A stretch of 47,211 nt of DNA from Sphingomonadales bacterium (GCA_017309275.1 JAFKLT010000071.1:1-47211), one strand, 5' to 3'. Shown: positions 26,195 through 35,105, counted from the first letter of the stretch. The notes: generated from the letters alone by a model not told the origin. Translations and numbers: made by a program.

Positions 26195-26681
26195 ATTGCT
26201 GTGATCGTGGCTCTGGCTTTTCCCAATAATCCTGCATCAGCGCGTGCGACCAGTCGGGCTGGCGCACGTCCTCGCGCGGAAGAAACTCCACCATCACCGG
26301 CTTGATGTCGAGTACCGGCGTGCCGTCGATCGCATCGAGCCCCTCGACCTCCACCACCAGCCCGTCGAGCCGGACGATGCGGCAGGTGGTCAGGCCCAGG
26401 CGGTTGGGGCGATTCTTGCCTCGCTGGGCAAAGATGCCGACGAGCGGCCAGTCGGCGCGGCCGCGCGGATGACGCGCGCCGGTTTCGATCCTGTCGTCGG
26501 GCACGCGGTCGAAAAGAAAGATGACCTCGGCATGGCTGAAATCGGCGAGCCCGGCGAGGGCGTCGGGCGTGAAGCGCGCGGGGTCGAGCTCGATCCGTGC
26601 CCGGCTGGCGCCCCAATCATCGTCGATGGCCTCCGCGCGGCCGCCGCGGACCTGGCCGATCGGGGTGAGGGTGACACTCAT
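26193..26681 (-). CDS. trmO: TsaA/TrmO-family tRNA (t6A37) methyltransferase
   Basis: The 162-residue protein carries the TsaA-like beta-barrel. It has an N-terminal TPIGQVRGGRA strand, a LADFSHAEVIFLFDRV segment and the hallmark HPRGRADWPLVGIFAQRGKNRPNRLGLT region (read in parts), followed by IDGTPVLDIKPVM. E. coli TrmO N6-methylates t6A at position 37 of certain tRNAs using SAM. This member is shorter than E. coli TrmO and lacks its C-terminal extension, so a related substrate is possible. Its ATG overlaps the preceding gene by four bases (ATGA). Confidence 0.86.
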   Translation of the reverse strand: MSVTLTPIGQVRGGRAEAIDDDWGASRARIELDPARFTPDALAGLADFSHAEVIFLFDRVPDDRIETGARHPRGRADWPLVGIFAQRGKNRPNRLGLTTCRIVRLDGLVVEVEGLDAIDGTPVLDIKPVMVEFLPREDVRQPDWSHALMQDYWEKPEPRSQQ

Positions 26682-27169
26682 GCGGCCGGCCTCGCGTCCA
26701 GTTCGCGCCTCAGGAAGGCGAGTATCTCCGCCTTGTCGGTCTCGCCCTTGCCGCCCGCGCGAAAGGCGATGGCGCCCATGACCATCATCAGCAGGGGGAT
26801 GCCGGCAAAGATGACGCCGAACAGCAGGGCGTCGGGGGCGAACCAGGCGACCGATACGCCGACGATCACGAACAGCGACAGGAAGCCGTGCCAGACGAAG
26901 GGAAACATCCGGCCCGCCCTCGTCTGGCCCAGCGTGCCGCTGATCCGCGTGCCGGCCCCTTCGGGTTCCATCGTCGCATCGAGTTGCGGCGCCATCGTGT
27001 TCTGGATGTTGCGCCGCGCATAGCGCAGCGTCATGTCATATTGGCTGCCGCTGCCGAAGACGCGCGCCTGTGCGTCCTCCATCGGATCGTCCATGATCGC
27101 CTTCAGCTTGCGGGCGATCGCGTCGGGCGGGAGGGGCGAGTAGAGGTCGATCGTTTCGCTCTTCGCCAT
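26678..27169 (-). CDS. Two-helix membrane protein of unknown function
   Basis: From the ATG at 27169 the product has 163 residues; an open frame continues to 27256 into the fumarase gene. The N-terminal ~90 residues are soluble (SETIDLYSPLPPDAIARKL, NTMAPQLDATMEPEGAGTRI), followed by two hydrophobic helices near 93-113 and 117-137 and a charged tail. I recognise no domain. It lies 16 bp after the fumarase stop and overlaps trmO by four bases, so it probably belongs to the same leftward transcript. Confidence 0.72.
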   Translation of the reverse strand: MAKSETIDLYSPLPPDAIARKLKAIMDDPMEDAQARVFGSGSQYDMTLRYARRNIQNTMAPQLDATMEPEGAGTRISGTLGQTRAGRMFPFVWHGFLSLFVIVGVSVAWFAPDALLFGVIFAGIPLLMMVMGAIAFRAGGKGETDKAEILAFLRRELDARPAA

Positions 27170-27185
27170 GTCCCGCCCCCTTGCC

Positions 27186-28709
27186 TCAGGCCTTTTCCAG
27201 CAAGCCTTCGTCCCTGATCCGCTTTTGCCATACGAGCGGCGCGTTGACGTGGACATTCTGGCCCTCGCTGTCGACCGCGACGGTGACGGGGAAGTCCTTG
27301 ACCTCGAATTCGTAGATCGCCTCCATGCCGAGGTCGGCGAAGCCGACGACCTTGCTGCCCTTGATCGCGCGCGCGACCAGATAGGCCGCGCCGCCGACCG
27401 CCATCAGATAGGCGCTCTTGTGCTTGGCGATCGCCTGCGTCGCGGCGGGGCCGCGTTCGGCCTTGCCGACACAGGCGAGCAGGCCCTGGTCCAGCATCAT
27501 GTCCATGAACTTGTCCATGCGCGTCGCGGTGGTCGGGCCGGCGGGGCCGACGATTTCCTCGCCGACCGGGTCGACGGGGCCGACATAATAGATGACGCGG
27601 CCCTTGAATTCGACGGGCAGCTCTTCGCCCTTGGCGAGCATGTCGGCGATGCGCTTGTGCGCGGCGTCGCGGCCGGTGAGCATCTTGCCGTTGAGCAGGA
27701 TGCGGTCGCCCTGCTTCCAGCTTGCGACCACTTCGGGCGTGAGCGTGTCGAGATCGACGCGGATCGCCGCCTTGTCGGGCGCCCAGTCGATCTGCGGATA
27801 GTCGGCGAGCACCGGCGGTTCGAGGAAGGCCGGGCCGCTGCCGTCGAGCGTCACATGCGCGTGGCGGGTCGCGGCGCAATTGGGGATCATCGCGACGGGC
27901 TTTGACGCGGCGTGCGTCGGCCAATCGGCGATCTTGATGTCGAGCACGGTCGCGAGGCCGCCGAGCCCCTGCGCGCCGATGCCGAGCGCGTTGACCTTTT
28001 CATACAGTTCGATGCGCAGCTCTTCGGTCGGGTTCGACGGACCGCGTGCCAGCAGTTCGGTCATGTCGATCGGGTCCATCAGCGACTGTTTCGCCAGCAG
28101 CATCGCCTTTTCGGCGGTGCCGCCGATGCCGATGCCGAGCATGCCGGGCGGGCACCAGCCCGCTCCCATCTGCGGCACCATTTCCAGCACCCAGTCGACG
28201 ATCGAATCCGACGGGTTCATCATCTTGAACTTCGACTTGTTCTCGCTGCCGCCGCCCTTTGCGGCGACGTCGATCACGACCTTGCTGCCGGGCACCATCT
28301 CGACATTCAGCACCGAGGGCGTGTTGTCCTTGGTATTCACGCGGCTGAAGGCCGGGTCGGCGAGGATCGAGGCGCGCAGCTTGTTGTCGGGGTGGAGATA
28401 GGCCTTGCGGACGCCTTCGTCGACGACCTGCTGCAGGCTGCGCGGGCTGTCGAGGCGGCAGTCCATGCCCCATTTGATGAAGACGGTGACGATGCCGGTG
28501 TCCTGGCAGATCGGGCGGTGCCCCTCCGCGCACATGCGGCTGTTCGACAGGATCTGCGCCATCGCGTCCTTCGCGGCGGGCGATACCTCGCGCTCATAGG
28601 CCGCGCCGAGCGCGCGGATATAATCCATCGGATGAAAATAGCTGATGTACTGGAGCGCGTCGGCGATCGTTTCGATCAGATCGTCCTCGCGGATGACGAC
28701 GGTGTTCAT
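27186..28709 (-). CDS. fumA: Fumarate hydratase, class I (iron-sulfur)
   Basis: A 507-residue class I fumarase interconverting fumarate and malate in the TCA cycle. The three [4Fe-4S] cysteines are visible as Cys68 (PICQDTG), Cys186 (GAGWCPPGMLG) and Cys278 (IPNCAATRHAHV). The C-terminal half contains GPTTATRMDKFMDMML and the GGAAYL segment of the beta-domain. The length fits the single-chain bacterial form, not the two-subunit form. The cluster makes such enzymes oxygen-sensitive. The ATG at 28709 opens a leftward set that continues into three small genes. Confidence 0.96.
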   Translation of the reverse strand: MNTVVIREDDLIETIADALQYISYFHPMDYIRALGAAYEREVSPAAKDAMAQILSNSRMCAEGHRPICQDTGIVTVFIKWGMDCRLDSPRSLQQVVDEGVRKAYLHPDNKLRASILADPAFSRVNTKDNTPSVLNVEMVPGSKVVIDVAAKGGGSENKSKFKMMNPSDSIVDWVLEMVPQMGAGWCPPGMLGIGIGGTAEKAMLLAKQSLMDPIDMTELLARGPSNPTEELRIELYEKVNALGIGAQGLGGLATVLDIKIADWPTHAASKPVAMIPNCAATRHAHVTLDGSGPAFLEPPVLADYPQIDWAPDKAAIRVDLDTLTPEVVASWKQGDRILLNGKMLTGRDAAHKRIADMLAKGEELPVEFKGRVIYYVGPVDPVGEEIVGPAGPTTATRMDKFMDMMLDQGLLACVGKAERGPAATQAIAKHKSAYLMAVGGAAYLVARAIKGSKVVGFADLGMEAIYEFEVKDFPVTVAVDSEGQNVHVNAPLVWQKRIRDEGLLEKA

Positions 28710-28811
28710 GGGTGCAGCCCCCTTTGCCCTGTTTCAGGATTCGGGTCTCCCTAGACCCGGCAGCGCGGGGTGGGAAGGGGGTAGCGCGGCCTGCGGCCCG
28801 TCGTTTTCAGC

Positions 28812-29276
28812 CTATTGGCACTCGGCGCATTTGCCGCGCACCTCGATCACCGGGCGCTCGGCAACGAAGCCCGTCGCCTCGGCGGCGGCGCGCACGCCGT
28901 CCGACAGCTTGTCGTTGTCGACGTGGACCGCGGTGCCGCAATGGTCGCAAATCAGGAAGATGCAATCGTGGAGGCAGCCCGGATGGCTGTTCGCGACGAA
29001 GGCATTGGCGCTCTCGACCCGGCGGACCAGGTTGTTCGCGACGAACAGGTCGAGGATGCGATAGACGCTGTTCGGGGCGACGCGCTTGCCGCGCTTTTGC
29101 GACACGATGTCGGCGATTTCATAGGCGCTGGCGGGCTTGCCGATCGCGGCGACCACGTCGAAAATCTCCGCGCGCATGTCGGTCCACGCCTCGCCGCCCT
29201 TTTCGAGCGCGTCCTGCGCCGCCTTGGCGAGCGAGGCGCCCGTTGCCTCGACATGCGGATGTTCATGCTTGCCCAT
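28812..29276 (-). CDS. zur: Fur-family regulator, Zur-like
   Basis: A 154-residue metal-responsive repressor. The winged helix is at about 30-90 (AYEIADIVSQKRGKRVAPNS, then VYRILDLF recognition helix). The dimerisation domain has Cys110/Cys113 in ICDHC and Cys150/Cys153 in CAEC at the very C-terminus, the structural zinc pair seen in Zur; further Cys101 and Cys105 lie in HPGCLHDC. A His-rich N-terminus precedes the domain. Zur represses zinc uptake genes when zinc is plentiful. It lies 119 bp after the MerC-domain gene, which has Zur-like boxes in front of it. Confidence 0.9.
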   Translation of the reverse strand: MGKHEHPHVEATGASLAKAAQDALEKGGEAWTDMRAEIFDVVAAIGKPASAYEIADIVSQKRGKRVAPNSVYRILDLFVANNLVRRVESANAFVANSHPGCLHDCIFLICDHCGTAVHVDNDKLSDGVRAAAEATGFVAERPVIEVRGKCAECQ

Positions 29277-29395
29277 TGGCGTTTCCTTGTGCGCGATGGT
29301 CCGCGCCTATCTGCCCCCGATGGGACCAATGTAGGTCGTTTGCGGAGTGCCCGCAAGCGGCGGGCGTTACGCGGGCCGCGCGATTGGCGGCCGCG

Positions 29396-29827
29396 TCAGT
29401 TGCGGGCGCGGCGGTTGAGGTCGTGGCCGAGCGCGACGACCGCGACGCCGATCATCGTCGCCAGGATTTCGCTGCCGTCGTGCGGCCGCGACAGCGCGCC
29501 CGCCATCATGCCCAGCCCGAAGCAGCCGACGCCGAAGGGCATCATATAGCCGTGGCTGAGTACGCCCGAAACGAGCGTGATCAGCGCGAACCCGATCGCG
29601 ATGATCAGCCCGACCTCGTGGAAAACGGGGTTGAGCAGCGCTCCGCCGACCGATGCGATCGAGGCGAAGAAGACGGTGCTGGCAAGGCAGTGGACGAGGC
29701 ACAGGCCCGACAGGCCCATGGCGAGCTGGTCGCCCGAGAGCGCCGTCAGCGGTCGCGAATCGCGCGCAGCCCGAACCAGCGCGCCGAAGCGCGGCCAAGC
29801 ATGGCTGTGATTGGCGACTTGGGTCAC
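29396..29827 (-). CDS. MerC-domain membrane protein
   Basis: The 143-residue protein has about four membrane helices (near 38-55, 62-82, 86-105 and 112-132). A Cys pair, Cys43 and Cys47 (GLCLVHC), lies in the first helix, the signature of MerC mercury transporters. No other mer gene is nearby. Next to a Zur-like gene and behind Zur-like dyads, import of zinc or another thiophilic metal is a reasonable inference. The start is a GTG at 29827 with GGAG about 6 bp upstream. It opens the MerC-zur pair. Confidence 0.85.
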   Translation of the reverse strand: MTQVANHSHAWPRFGALVRAARDSRPLTALSGDQLAMGLSGLCLVHCLASTVFFASIASVGGALLNPVFHEVGLIIAIGFALITLVSGVLSHGYMMPFGVGCFGLGMMAGALSRPHDGSEILATMIGVAVVALGHDLNRRARN

Positions 29828-29858
29828 CCGATTCTCCGTTGGTCCAACTGCAGGCGTT

Positions 29859-29876
29859 GATATGGCATAACATGAC
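29859..29876 (-). promoter_or_regulatory. Zur-like box upstream of the MerC gene
   Basis: GATATGGCATAACATGAC matches, at 14 of 18 positions, the Zur consensus I recall for alphaproteobacteria (GATATGTTATAACATATC). It lies 32-49 bp before the MerC GTG start, where a repressor would block the promoter. Confidence 0.5.
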
Positions 29877-29880
29877 CGAG

Positions 29881-29901
29881 GTTACAATATCTCATTGTAA
29901 C
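29881..29901 (-). promoter_or_regulatory. Perfect AT-rich dyad GTTACAAT-N5-ATTGTAAC
   Basis: Eight-base arms (29881-29888 and 29894-29901) flank ATCTC. It lies immediately next to the Zur-like box and about 54-74 bp before the MerC start. The arms begin and end like Fur/Zur half-sites (GTTA/TAAC). Its AT content argues against a terminator for the acyl-CoA ligase gene. Confidence 0.6.
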
Positions 29902-29937
29902 ATTCTTGCTGCGTCGTCCGCGCCGCGAAAGCGCCGG

Positions 29938-31605
29938 TCAGGCGGTAGCCTCGGCGCGCAGGGCCTTGCGGTCCAGCTTGCCGATCATCGTCTTGGGCAG
30001 GCTCGACCGCACCTCGACCGCGCTGACCCGCTCATGCTTGCCGAGCTGCGGGTTCAGCCAGGCGGCGAGCGCCTCGCCCGAAATCTCGAACCCGTCCTCC
30101 AGCGTGACGAACGCCTTGGGAACCTCGCCGCGATAGGCGTCGGGAACGCCCAGCACGATCGCCTCCTTCACCGCCGGATGCTGGTGGAGATGCGCCTCGA
30201 TCACGCTAGGATAGACCTTGAAGCCGCCGACGGCGATCATGTCCTTGAGCCGGTCGACGATGCGGATATAGCCCTGCGCGTCGATCGTCGCGACGTCGCC
30301 GGTGCGCAGCCAGCCGTCGGCGGTAAAGCTGTCCGCGTCGGCGTCGGGGCGGTTCCAATAGCCCTGCATGATCTGCGGCCCCTTGACCGCCAGCTCGCCC
30401 GGTTCGCCGTCGGGCGCGTCCTTTGCGGGGTCCTCCTTGTCGAGCAGGCGGATGTGCGTCGCGGGGATCGGCTGGCCGATCGTCCCGGGCTCGACCGGAC
30501 CGGCATAGGGGTTGGTCGCGACGACCCCCGAGCTTTCGGTGAGGCCATAGCCTTCGACGAGCGAGGCGCCGGTCGCGGCGATGAATTTCTCGCGCAGTTC
30601 GGCGGGCATCGGCGCGCCGCCCGAAATGCAGACGCGCAGCGAGGAAAAGTCGGTCCGGGCGAGGTCGGGATGATCGAGCAGCGCCTGGTACATCGTCGGC
30701 ACGCCGGGAAGCGCGGTCGCCTTTGTCCGCGTGATCGCCTGAAGCGCGGCCTTTGCGTCGAAGCGCGGCAGCATCGTGATCATCCCGCCGTTGAGGATGG
30801 TGCGGTTGAGAACGCAGGTATTCGCGAAGACGTGGAAGAAGGGCAGCACGCCCAGAATTCGGTCGCCGGCGTCATGATCGGGATCGATCACATTCACCTG
30901 CCGCGCGTTGGCCGTGAGATTCTGATGAGTCAGCTTCGCGCCCTTCGGCGTACCGGTGGTGCCGCCGGTATATTGGATCAACGCGATATCCCGGTCGGGG
31001 TCGATCGCGACCGGGTCGGGGCGGCCGTCGTTGGCGGTGAGCGCCGAGAAGCGGATGACGCGCGGATCGTCGGGCAGGGCCGCGACCTCGCTGCGCTTGA
31101 ACAGGCGGTAGAGCACCGACTTGGCGGGCGGCAGTCCGCCGGCGATCGATCCGACGATCAGCCGCTTGAGGCTGGAGCCGTCGAGCACCGCCAGCGCAGT
31201 GGGAAGCAGCGCCGCCGCGCTGATCGTCACCAGCGTGTCGGTCCCCGAATCCTCGACCTGCGCCTCGAGCTCGGCGACGGTGTAGAGCGGCGAGAAATTG
31301 ACGACCGTCGCACCGGCCGCGAGCGCGCCATAATAAGCGGCGACATAATGCGGGACGTTGGGAAGGAACAGGCCGACCCGGCTGCCCTTGCCGATCCCCT
31401 GCAATTGCAGCCCGCGCGCGACGCGGGCGACGCCGTTTGCGACCTCGGCATAGGAAAAGCGGCGCCCCATGAAGTCCAGCATCGGCGCGTCGCCCTGGCG
31501 CGCGGCGCTGGCGGCCAGCATGTCGGGCAGCGACAGCGGATCGAACGGCTGGTTCCACGGCGTCGGATGGCGATAATCGTGCGACCAGTCATAGGGGCTG
31601 TTCAT
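29938..31605 (-). CDS. Long-chain acyl-CoA ligase (AMP-forming)
   Basis: A 555-residue adenylate-forming enzyme that activates fatty acids to CoA thioesters for beta-oxidation. Motifs include YTGGTTGTPKGAKLTH (P-loop A3), LVEGYGLTESSGV (A5), the hinge GWLRTGDVATIDAQGYIRIVDRLKD (read in parts), and the C-terminal catalytic Lys in KTMIGKLDRKAL. No signal or membrane helix is present. The ATG at 31605 has no in-frame competitor. It sits alone before the MerC-zur pair and shows none of the TTGMCGTT palindromes found before etfBA. Confidence 0.93.
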   Translation of the reverse strand: MNSPYDWSHDYRHPTPWNQPFDPLSLPDMLAASAARQGDAPMLDFMGRRFSYAEVANGVARVARGLQLQGIGKGSRVGLFLPNVPHYVAAYYGALAAGATVVNFSPLYTVAELEAQVEDSGTDTLVTISAAALLPTALAVLDGSSLKRLIVGSIAGGLPPAKSVLYRLFKRSEVAALPDDPRVIRFSALTANDGRPDPVAIDPDRDIALIQYTGGTTGTPKGAKLTHQNLTANARQVNVIDPDHDAGDRILGVLPFFHVFANTCVLNRTILNGGMITMLPRFDAKAALQAITRTKATALPGVPTMYQALLDHPDLARTDFSSLRVCISGGAPMPAELREKFIAATGASLVEGYGLTESSGVVATNPYAGPVEPGTIGQPIPATHIRLLDKEDPAKDAPDGEPGELAVKGPQIMQGYWNRPDADADSFTADGWLRTGDVATIDAQGYIRIVDRLKDMIAVGGFKVYPSVIEAHLHQHPAVKEAIVLGVPDAYRGEVPKAFVTLEDGFEISGEALAAWLNPQLGKHERVSAVEVRSSLPKTMIGKLDRKALRAEATA

Positions 31606-31749
31606 CGAGGTGGGGGACCCTTCCGCTTCGTTATTTACATCACTCTAAGCAAGGCGCGCTGCCTCCGCAATCGGGGCGGCCGATTGCGGCTGGCCAAGCG
31701 GGGAGACGCCGCCTAGGGTTTCGCAAAGCCGTTCAAAAAGGGGGATAAG

Positions 31750-32523
31750 ATGGCCGTTCGATTTCGTTTTACGCGTCTGTTGGTGCTTTTCGCGGTGCTT
31801 GCCGTACCGATGCGCGCGAGCGCCGATCCGACGTCGGATACCGAGGCGCTGATCACCGCGGCGGAAACGCTGATCAAGCGCCTCGATGGCAACAGTGGAA
31901 CGGCCGCGCCCCCAACCCTGACCAACGACGGCGGCCCGATCGTGCGCACGGCCTATGATGAGAATGTCCTGCGTGCGATGCCGCTCGACCTCAACCAGGT
32001 CAGCCGGTCGTGCATCGGCATCGGCAATTCGATCGTCGCCTATGTCAATTATGCCAACCGCTCGGCCAAAGGCGCGCCGGATCCCACCGCCGCGTCGGAG
32101 GCCAAGCTCGCGCAATTGCAGAATGAACTGACCGCAGGATCGATTGCGGCGAATCTTTGCGTGCAAAAGGGCTTTCGCGCCGTCGCCGGCTTTGCGACGA
32201 CCTTGACGCCCGAACAACGCGTGAATGTGCGCGATGCTCTGGCGCAGATGCGGGCCGGCGGAGCGCAGACGATCTCCAGCTCGGTCGCCTCGGCCGCATC
32301 GCCCAGCATCAGCCTTGCGAACCGGGCGAGGCTGCTGGCGGCGGTGATCGAGGACCTGCGCTTCACTGCGGCCAGCTATACGCCGGCCGATCGGAGCAGC
32401 CTGCGCAAGCAGGTTCTGGCGATCACCCCCCAGCTTCCGCCGACGCTTGCGAAGCAGGCGCGCGACATCGCCGCCGTTCTGGCCGGGACCGACTGCAATC
32501 TGCTCTGCCAGATAGGGAGCTGA
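31750..32523 (+). CDS. Exported protein of unknown function
   Basis: The 257-residue product has a clear signal peptide (RFTRLLVLFAVLAVP, cleavage after ASA near residue 25). The mature part is mostly alpha-helical, with four cysteines (in RSCIG, NLCVQ and DCNLLC) that could form disulfides in the periplasm. I recognise no domain. The next gene encodes another exported protein in the same direction 70 bp on, which may be cotranscribed. Confidence 0.75.
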   Translation: MAVRFRFTRLLVLFAVLAVPMRASADPTSDTEALITAAETLIKRLDGNSGTAAPPTLTNDGGPIVRTAYDENVLRAMPLDLNQVSRSCIGIGNSIVAYVNYANRSAKGAPDPTAASEAKLAQLQNELTAGSIAANLCVQKGFRAVAGFATTLTPEQRVNVRDALAQMRAGGAQTISSSVASAASPSISLANRARLLAAVIEDLRFTAASYTPADRSSLRKQVLAITPQLPPTLAKQARDIAAVLAGTDCNLLCQIGS

Positions 32524-32593
32524 CCGCGCCGGACGCTTGCGGCGCTGCGGCGCGGCGGCTAGTCAGGGCCGTCATTCTCGACAGGGGTTTTTC

Positions 32594-33136
32594 ATGCTGC
32601 TGCAGATTTCGCGCTTCGCCGCGCCGCTCGCCTTCCTCGCCGCCGTTGCCGTGACGCCTGCGGCCGCGAAGGACAAGGAAGCGCCCGCTCGTCCCGCCCA
32701 GATCCAGGAGCTTTACGCCTGCCGCGACATCGCCGATCCGGCCGCACGCCTCGCCTGCTTCGACCGCGAGGTCGGCGAACTGGCGAACGCCGACCAGGCG
32801 CGCGAGATCGTCTTTACCGACAAGGAAACCGCGAAGAAGACGCGGCGCGGCCTGTTCGGCTTTTCCTTCCCCAAGCTGGGCGGAATCTTCGGCGGCGACG
32901 ATGACGCGGATCAGATCAAGGAAATCGACACCGTCATCCGATCGGTGAGCATGGACAAATCCGGCAAATATACGCTGGTGATGGAAGACGACGCGGTGTG
33001 GGTGCAGATCGACACCACCAAGCTGCCGCGCCAGCCCAAGCCGGGGCAGAAAATCCATATCAAGACGGCGACGATGGGCAGCTATTTCGCGACGATCGAG
33101 GGTGGCCGCGCGATCCGCCTGAAACGCGACCGCTGA
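32594..33136 (+). CDS. Exported protein with YACRDIADPAARLACFD motif
   Basis: The 180-residue product starts at the ATG 32594, which begins a signal peptide ending TPAAAKD; the open frame reaches back to 32537. Just after the signal is a pair of cysteines in a motif like CxxIxDPxARLACFD, seen at the start of many exported proteins, including type VI secretion VasI-like ones, where it probably forms a disulfide. A basic/Gly-rich segment and a small beta domain follow (ADQIKEIDTVIRSV to the end). The function is unknown. There are no type VI genes nearby. Confidence 0.8.
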   Translation: MLLQISRFAAPLAFLAAVAVTPAAAKDKEAPARPAQIQELYACRDIADPAARLACFDREVGELANADQAREIVFTDKETAKKTRRGLFGFSFPKLGGIFGGDDDADQIKEIDTVIRSVSMDKSGKYTLVMEDDAVWVQIDTTKLPRQPKPGQKIHIKTATMGSYFATIEGGRAIRLKRDR

Positions 33137-33164
33137 TCGCGGCCGCTTTTTCCGCGAGACAAGC

Positions 33165-34991
33165 ATGACGGGCGACGCGGCGATTCCGGGACCAGGGCCC
33201 GATTGCCCGCCGTTCGTGCTGCTCGACGATGCGCGCGCAACGGGTGCGGCGGCGGCGCGGTTGTTCGTCAATCCGACCGAAATCCTGATCGCGCGCTCGG
33301 CCGCTCAGATTCCCGCGCTGCTGTCGGCGCTGGAAGGGGCGCAGGCCCGCGGCCTCCATGCCGCGGGCTATCTGGCGTATGAAGCGGGGAAGGGGCTGGC
33401 GCCTGCATGGCGTGGCGGGGTCGACGCAGCGGAAGGCGACCGGCCGCTTGGCTGGTTCGGGCTGTTCGAACGCGTCCAGCGGATCGACGCCGATGCGGTG
33501 CCCGCGCTGCTTCCCGATCCGGCGAGCGCGTGGGTCGGCGCGGTCAGGCCGCGCGTTTCGCGCGCCGACTATATCGCCGCGATCGAGGCGGTGCTGGGGC
33601 TGATCCGCGACGGCGACATCTATCAGGCCAACTACACCTTTCGCGCCGACGTCCCCGCGCTGGGCAACCCTCTCGCCGTCTATGCCCGGCTGCGACGCAC
33701 CGCGCGCGCGGGATATGGCGGTTTCATCTGGACCGGCGACCAGGCTGTAGCCTCGCTTTCGCCCGAGCTTTTCTTTGCGCTGCGCGGGCGCGAGGTGATG
33801 GCGCGGCCGATGAAGGGCACCGCCGAGCGCGGGGCCGATCCGGACGCCGACGCGGCGGCGGCGCGCGCGCTGGCCGAGGACCCCAAGCAGCGGGCCGAAA
33901 ATCTGATGATCGTCGACCTGATCCGTAACGACCTGTCGCGCGTCGCGGTCCCGGGCTCCGTCGCCGTGCCCGACCTGTTTCGCGTCGAAAGTTTTCCGAC
34001 GATTCATCAGCTCGTTTCCGACGTGTCGGCGACGCTGCCCGAAGGGGCGGGCGCGGTCGATCTGCTTCGCGCGGCCTTTCCCTGCGGATCGATCACCGGC
34101 GCGCCGAAGGTGCGCGCGATGGAAGTGATCGACGCGCTTGAGGCCGACGCGCGCGGACTCTACACGGGCTCGATCGGGTTCATCGAGGCGGGGGGCGATG
34201 CCGCCTTCAATGTCGCGATCCGGACTTTGATCTTTCCGTCGCAGAGCGGCTTGCGAGACGCGCCGATGTGCGCCACGCTGGGTTTGGGTTCGGGAATCGT
34301 CGCCGACAGCCGGCCGGCTGAGGAATGGCGCGAATGTCTGGCCAAGGGGGAATTTGTGAGCGCAGCGGGCGAAAGCTTCGACCTGATCGAAACGATGTTT
34401 TTCGATCCGGTCGATGGGGTCCAGCGATTGGAGGGGCATCTTGCGCGCATGAAGGCGAGCGCGGCGGCGCTTGGCTTTGTCTTCGATCGCCACGGTGCCC
34501 GAAACAGCCTGCAATCGGCGACCTTTCGTCTGCGGAGCGCGGCGCGGATACGGATGCGGCTTGCGCCGTCGGGCGCGCTCGCGGTCGAGGTGTCGCCGCT
34601 GCCGCGGCTTGCCGAACTGCCGGTTCCCGTCGCGGTTCGGCCCGCGCCGATGGGAGCCGAGGATTTCCGCCTTGCGCACAAGACCAGCCTGCGCGCGGTT
34701 TATGACGCGGCGCGGGGCGAGGCAGGAACGGCCGAGGTGGTGTTCCTCGACGAACCGGGTTTCGTCACCGAGGGAAGCTGGAGCAATGTCTTCGTCGAGC
34801 GCGAAGGCGTGCTTTTGACGCCGCCGCTGTCGCTGGGGCTGCTTCCCGGCGTGCTGCGCGCGGAGCTCCTCGAAAAAGGCCGCGCGGTCGAATCGCACCT
34901 GCGCCTTGCCGACCTGGCCGACGGCTTCTTTATCGGCAATTCGCTGCGCGGACTGGTTCCGGCGCGGCTCGCGGATGCGTCGCTCGCCTGA
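33165..34991 (+). CDS. pabB: Fused aminodeoxychorismate synthase component I / class IV aminotransferase (PabB-PabC)
   Basis: A 608-residue fusion for 4-aminobenzoate synthesis in the folate pathway. Residues ~1-365 are the chorismate-binding PabB part: IYQANYTFRADV, RPMKGTAERG (catalytic Lys), NLMIVDLIRNDLSRV and PCGSITGAPKVRAM. Residues ~375-608 are a class IV PLP lyase like PabC: LEGHLARMKASAAALGF, the likely PLP Lys in LAHKTSLRAVYD, TEGSWSNVFV, and GLLPGVLRAELL. The glutamine amidotransferase PabA is not in the window. The ATG at 33165 follows the exported-protein gene by 28 bp. Confidence 0.94.
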   Translation: MTGDAAIPGPGPDCPPFVLLDDARATGAAAARLFVNPTEILIARSAAQIPALLSALEGAQARGLHAAGYLAYEAGKGLAPAWRGGVDAAEGDRPLGWFGLFERVQRIDADAVPALLPDPASAWVGAVRPRVSRADYIAAIEAVLGLIRDGDIYQANYTFRADVPALGNPLAVYARLRRTARAGYGGFIWTGDQAVASLSPELFFALRGREVMARPMKGTAERGADPDADAAAARALAEDPKQRAENLMIVDLIRNDLSRVAVPGSVAVPDLFRVESFPTIHQLVSDVSATLPEGAGAVDLLRAAFPCGSITGAPKVRAMEVIDALEADARGLYTGSIGFIEAGGDAAFNVAIRTLIFPSQSGLRDAPMCATLGLGSGIVADSRPAEEWRECLAKGEFVSAAGESFDLIETMFFDPVDGVQRLEGHLARMKASAAALGFVFDRHGARNSLQSATFRLRSAARIRMRLAPSGALAVEVSPLPRLAELPVPVAVRPAPMGAEDFRLAHKTSLRAVYDAARGEAGTAEVVFLDEPGFVTEGSWSNVFVEREGVLLTPPLSLGLLPGVLRAELLEKGRAVESHLRLADLADGFFIGNSLRGLVPARLADASLA

Positions 34992-35105
34992 CAGCCGTTC
35001 GCATAGGTAAATTATACCGCTGCGCGCTTGCGAATATCGATCGGAGGCTTTAGGCGCGGCCCCGCGCAATTTCATGCCAATTTGCCCGCGAAGGAAGACA
35101 CCTCC

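Noticed and set aside
26158-26616. N-terminal extension of the M20-like protein through the trmO region
   Set aside because: The extension is Arg-rich and out of frame with trmO, while a Tat-like leader begins precisely at the ATG 26157.
29881-29901. The AT-rich dyad as terminator of the acyl-CoA ligase gene
   Set aside because: The stem is AT-rich, has no GC core or U-run, and fits an operator better.
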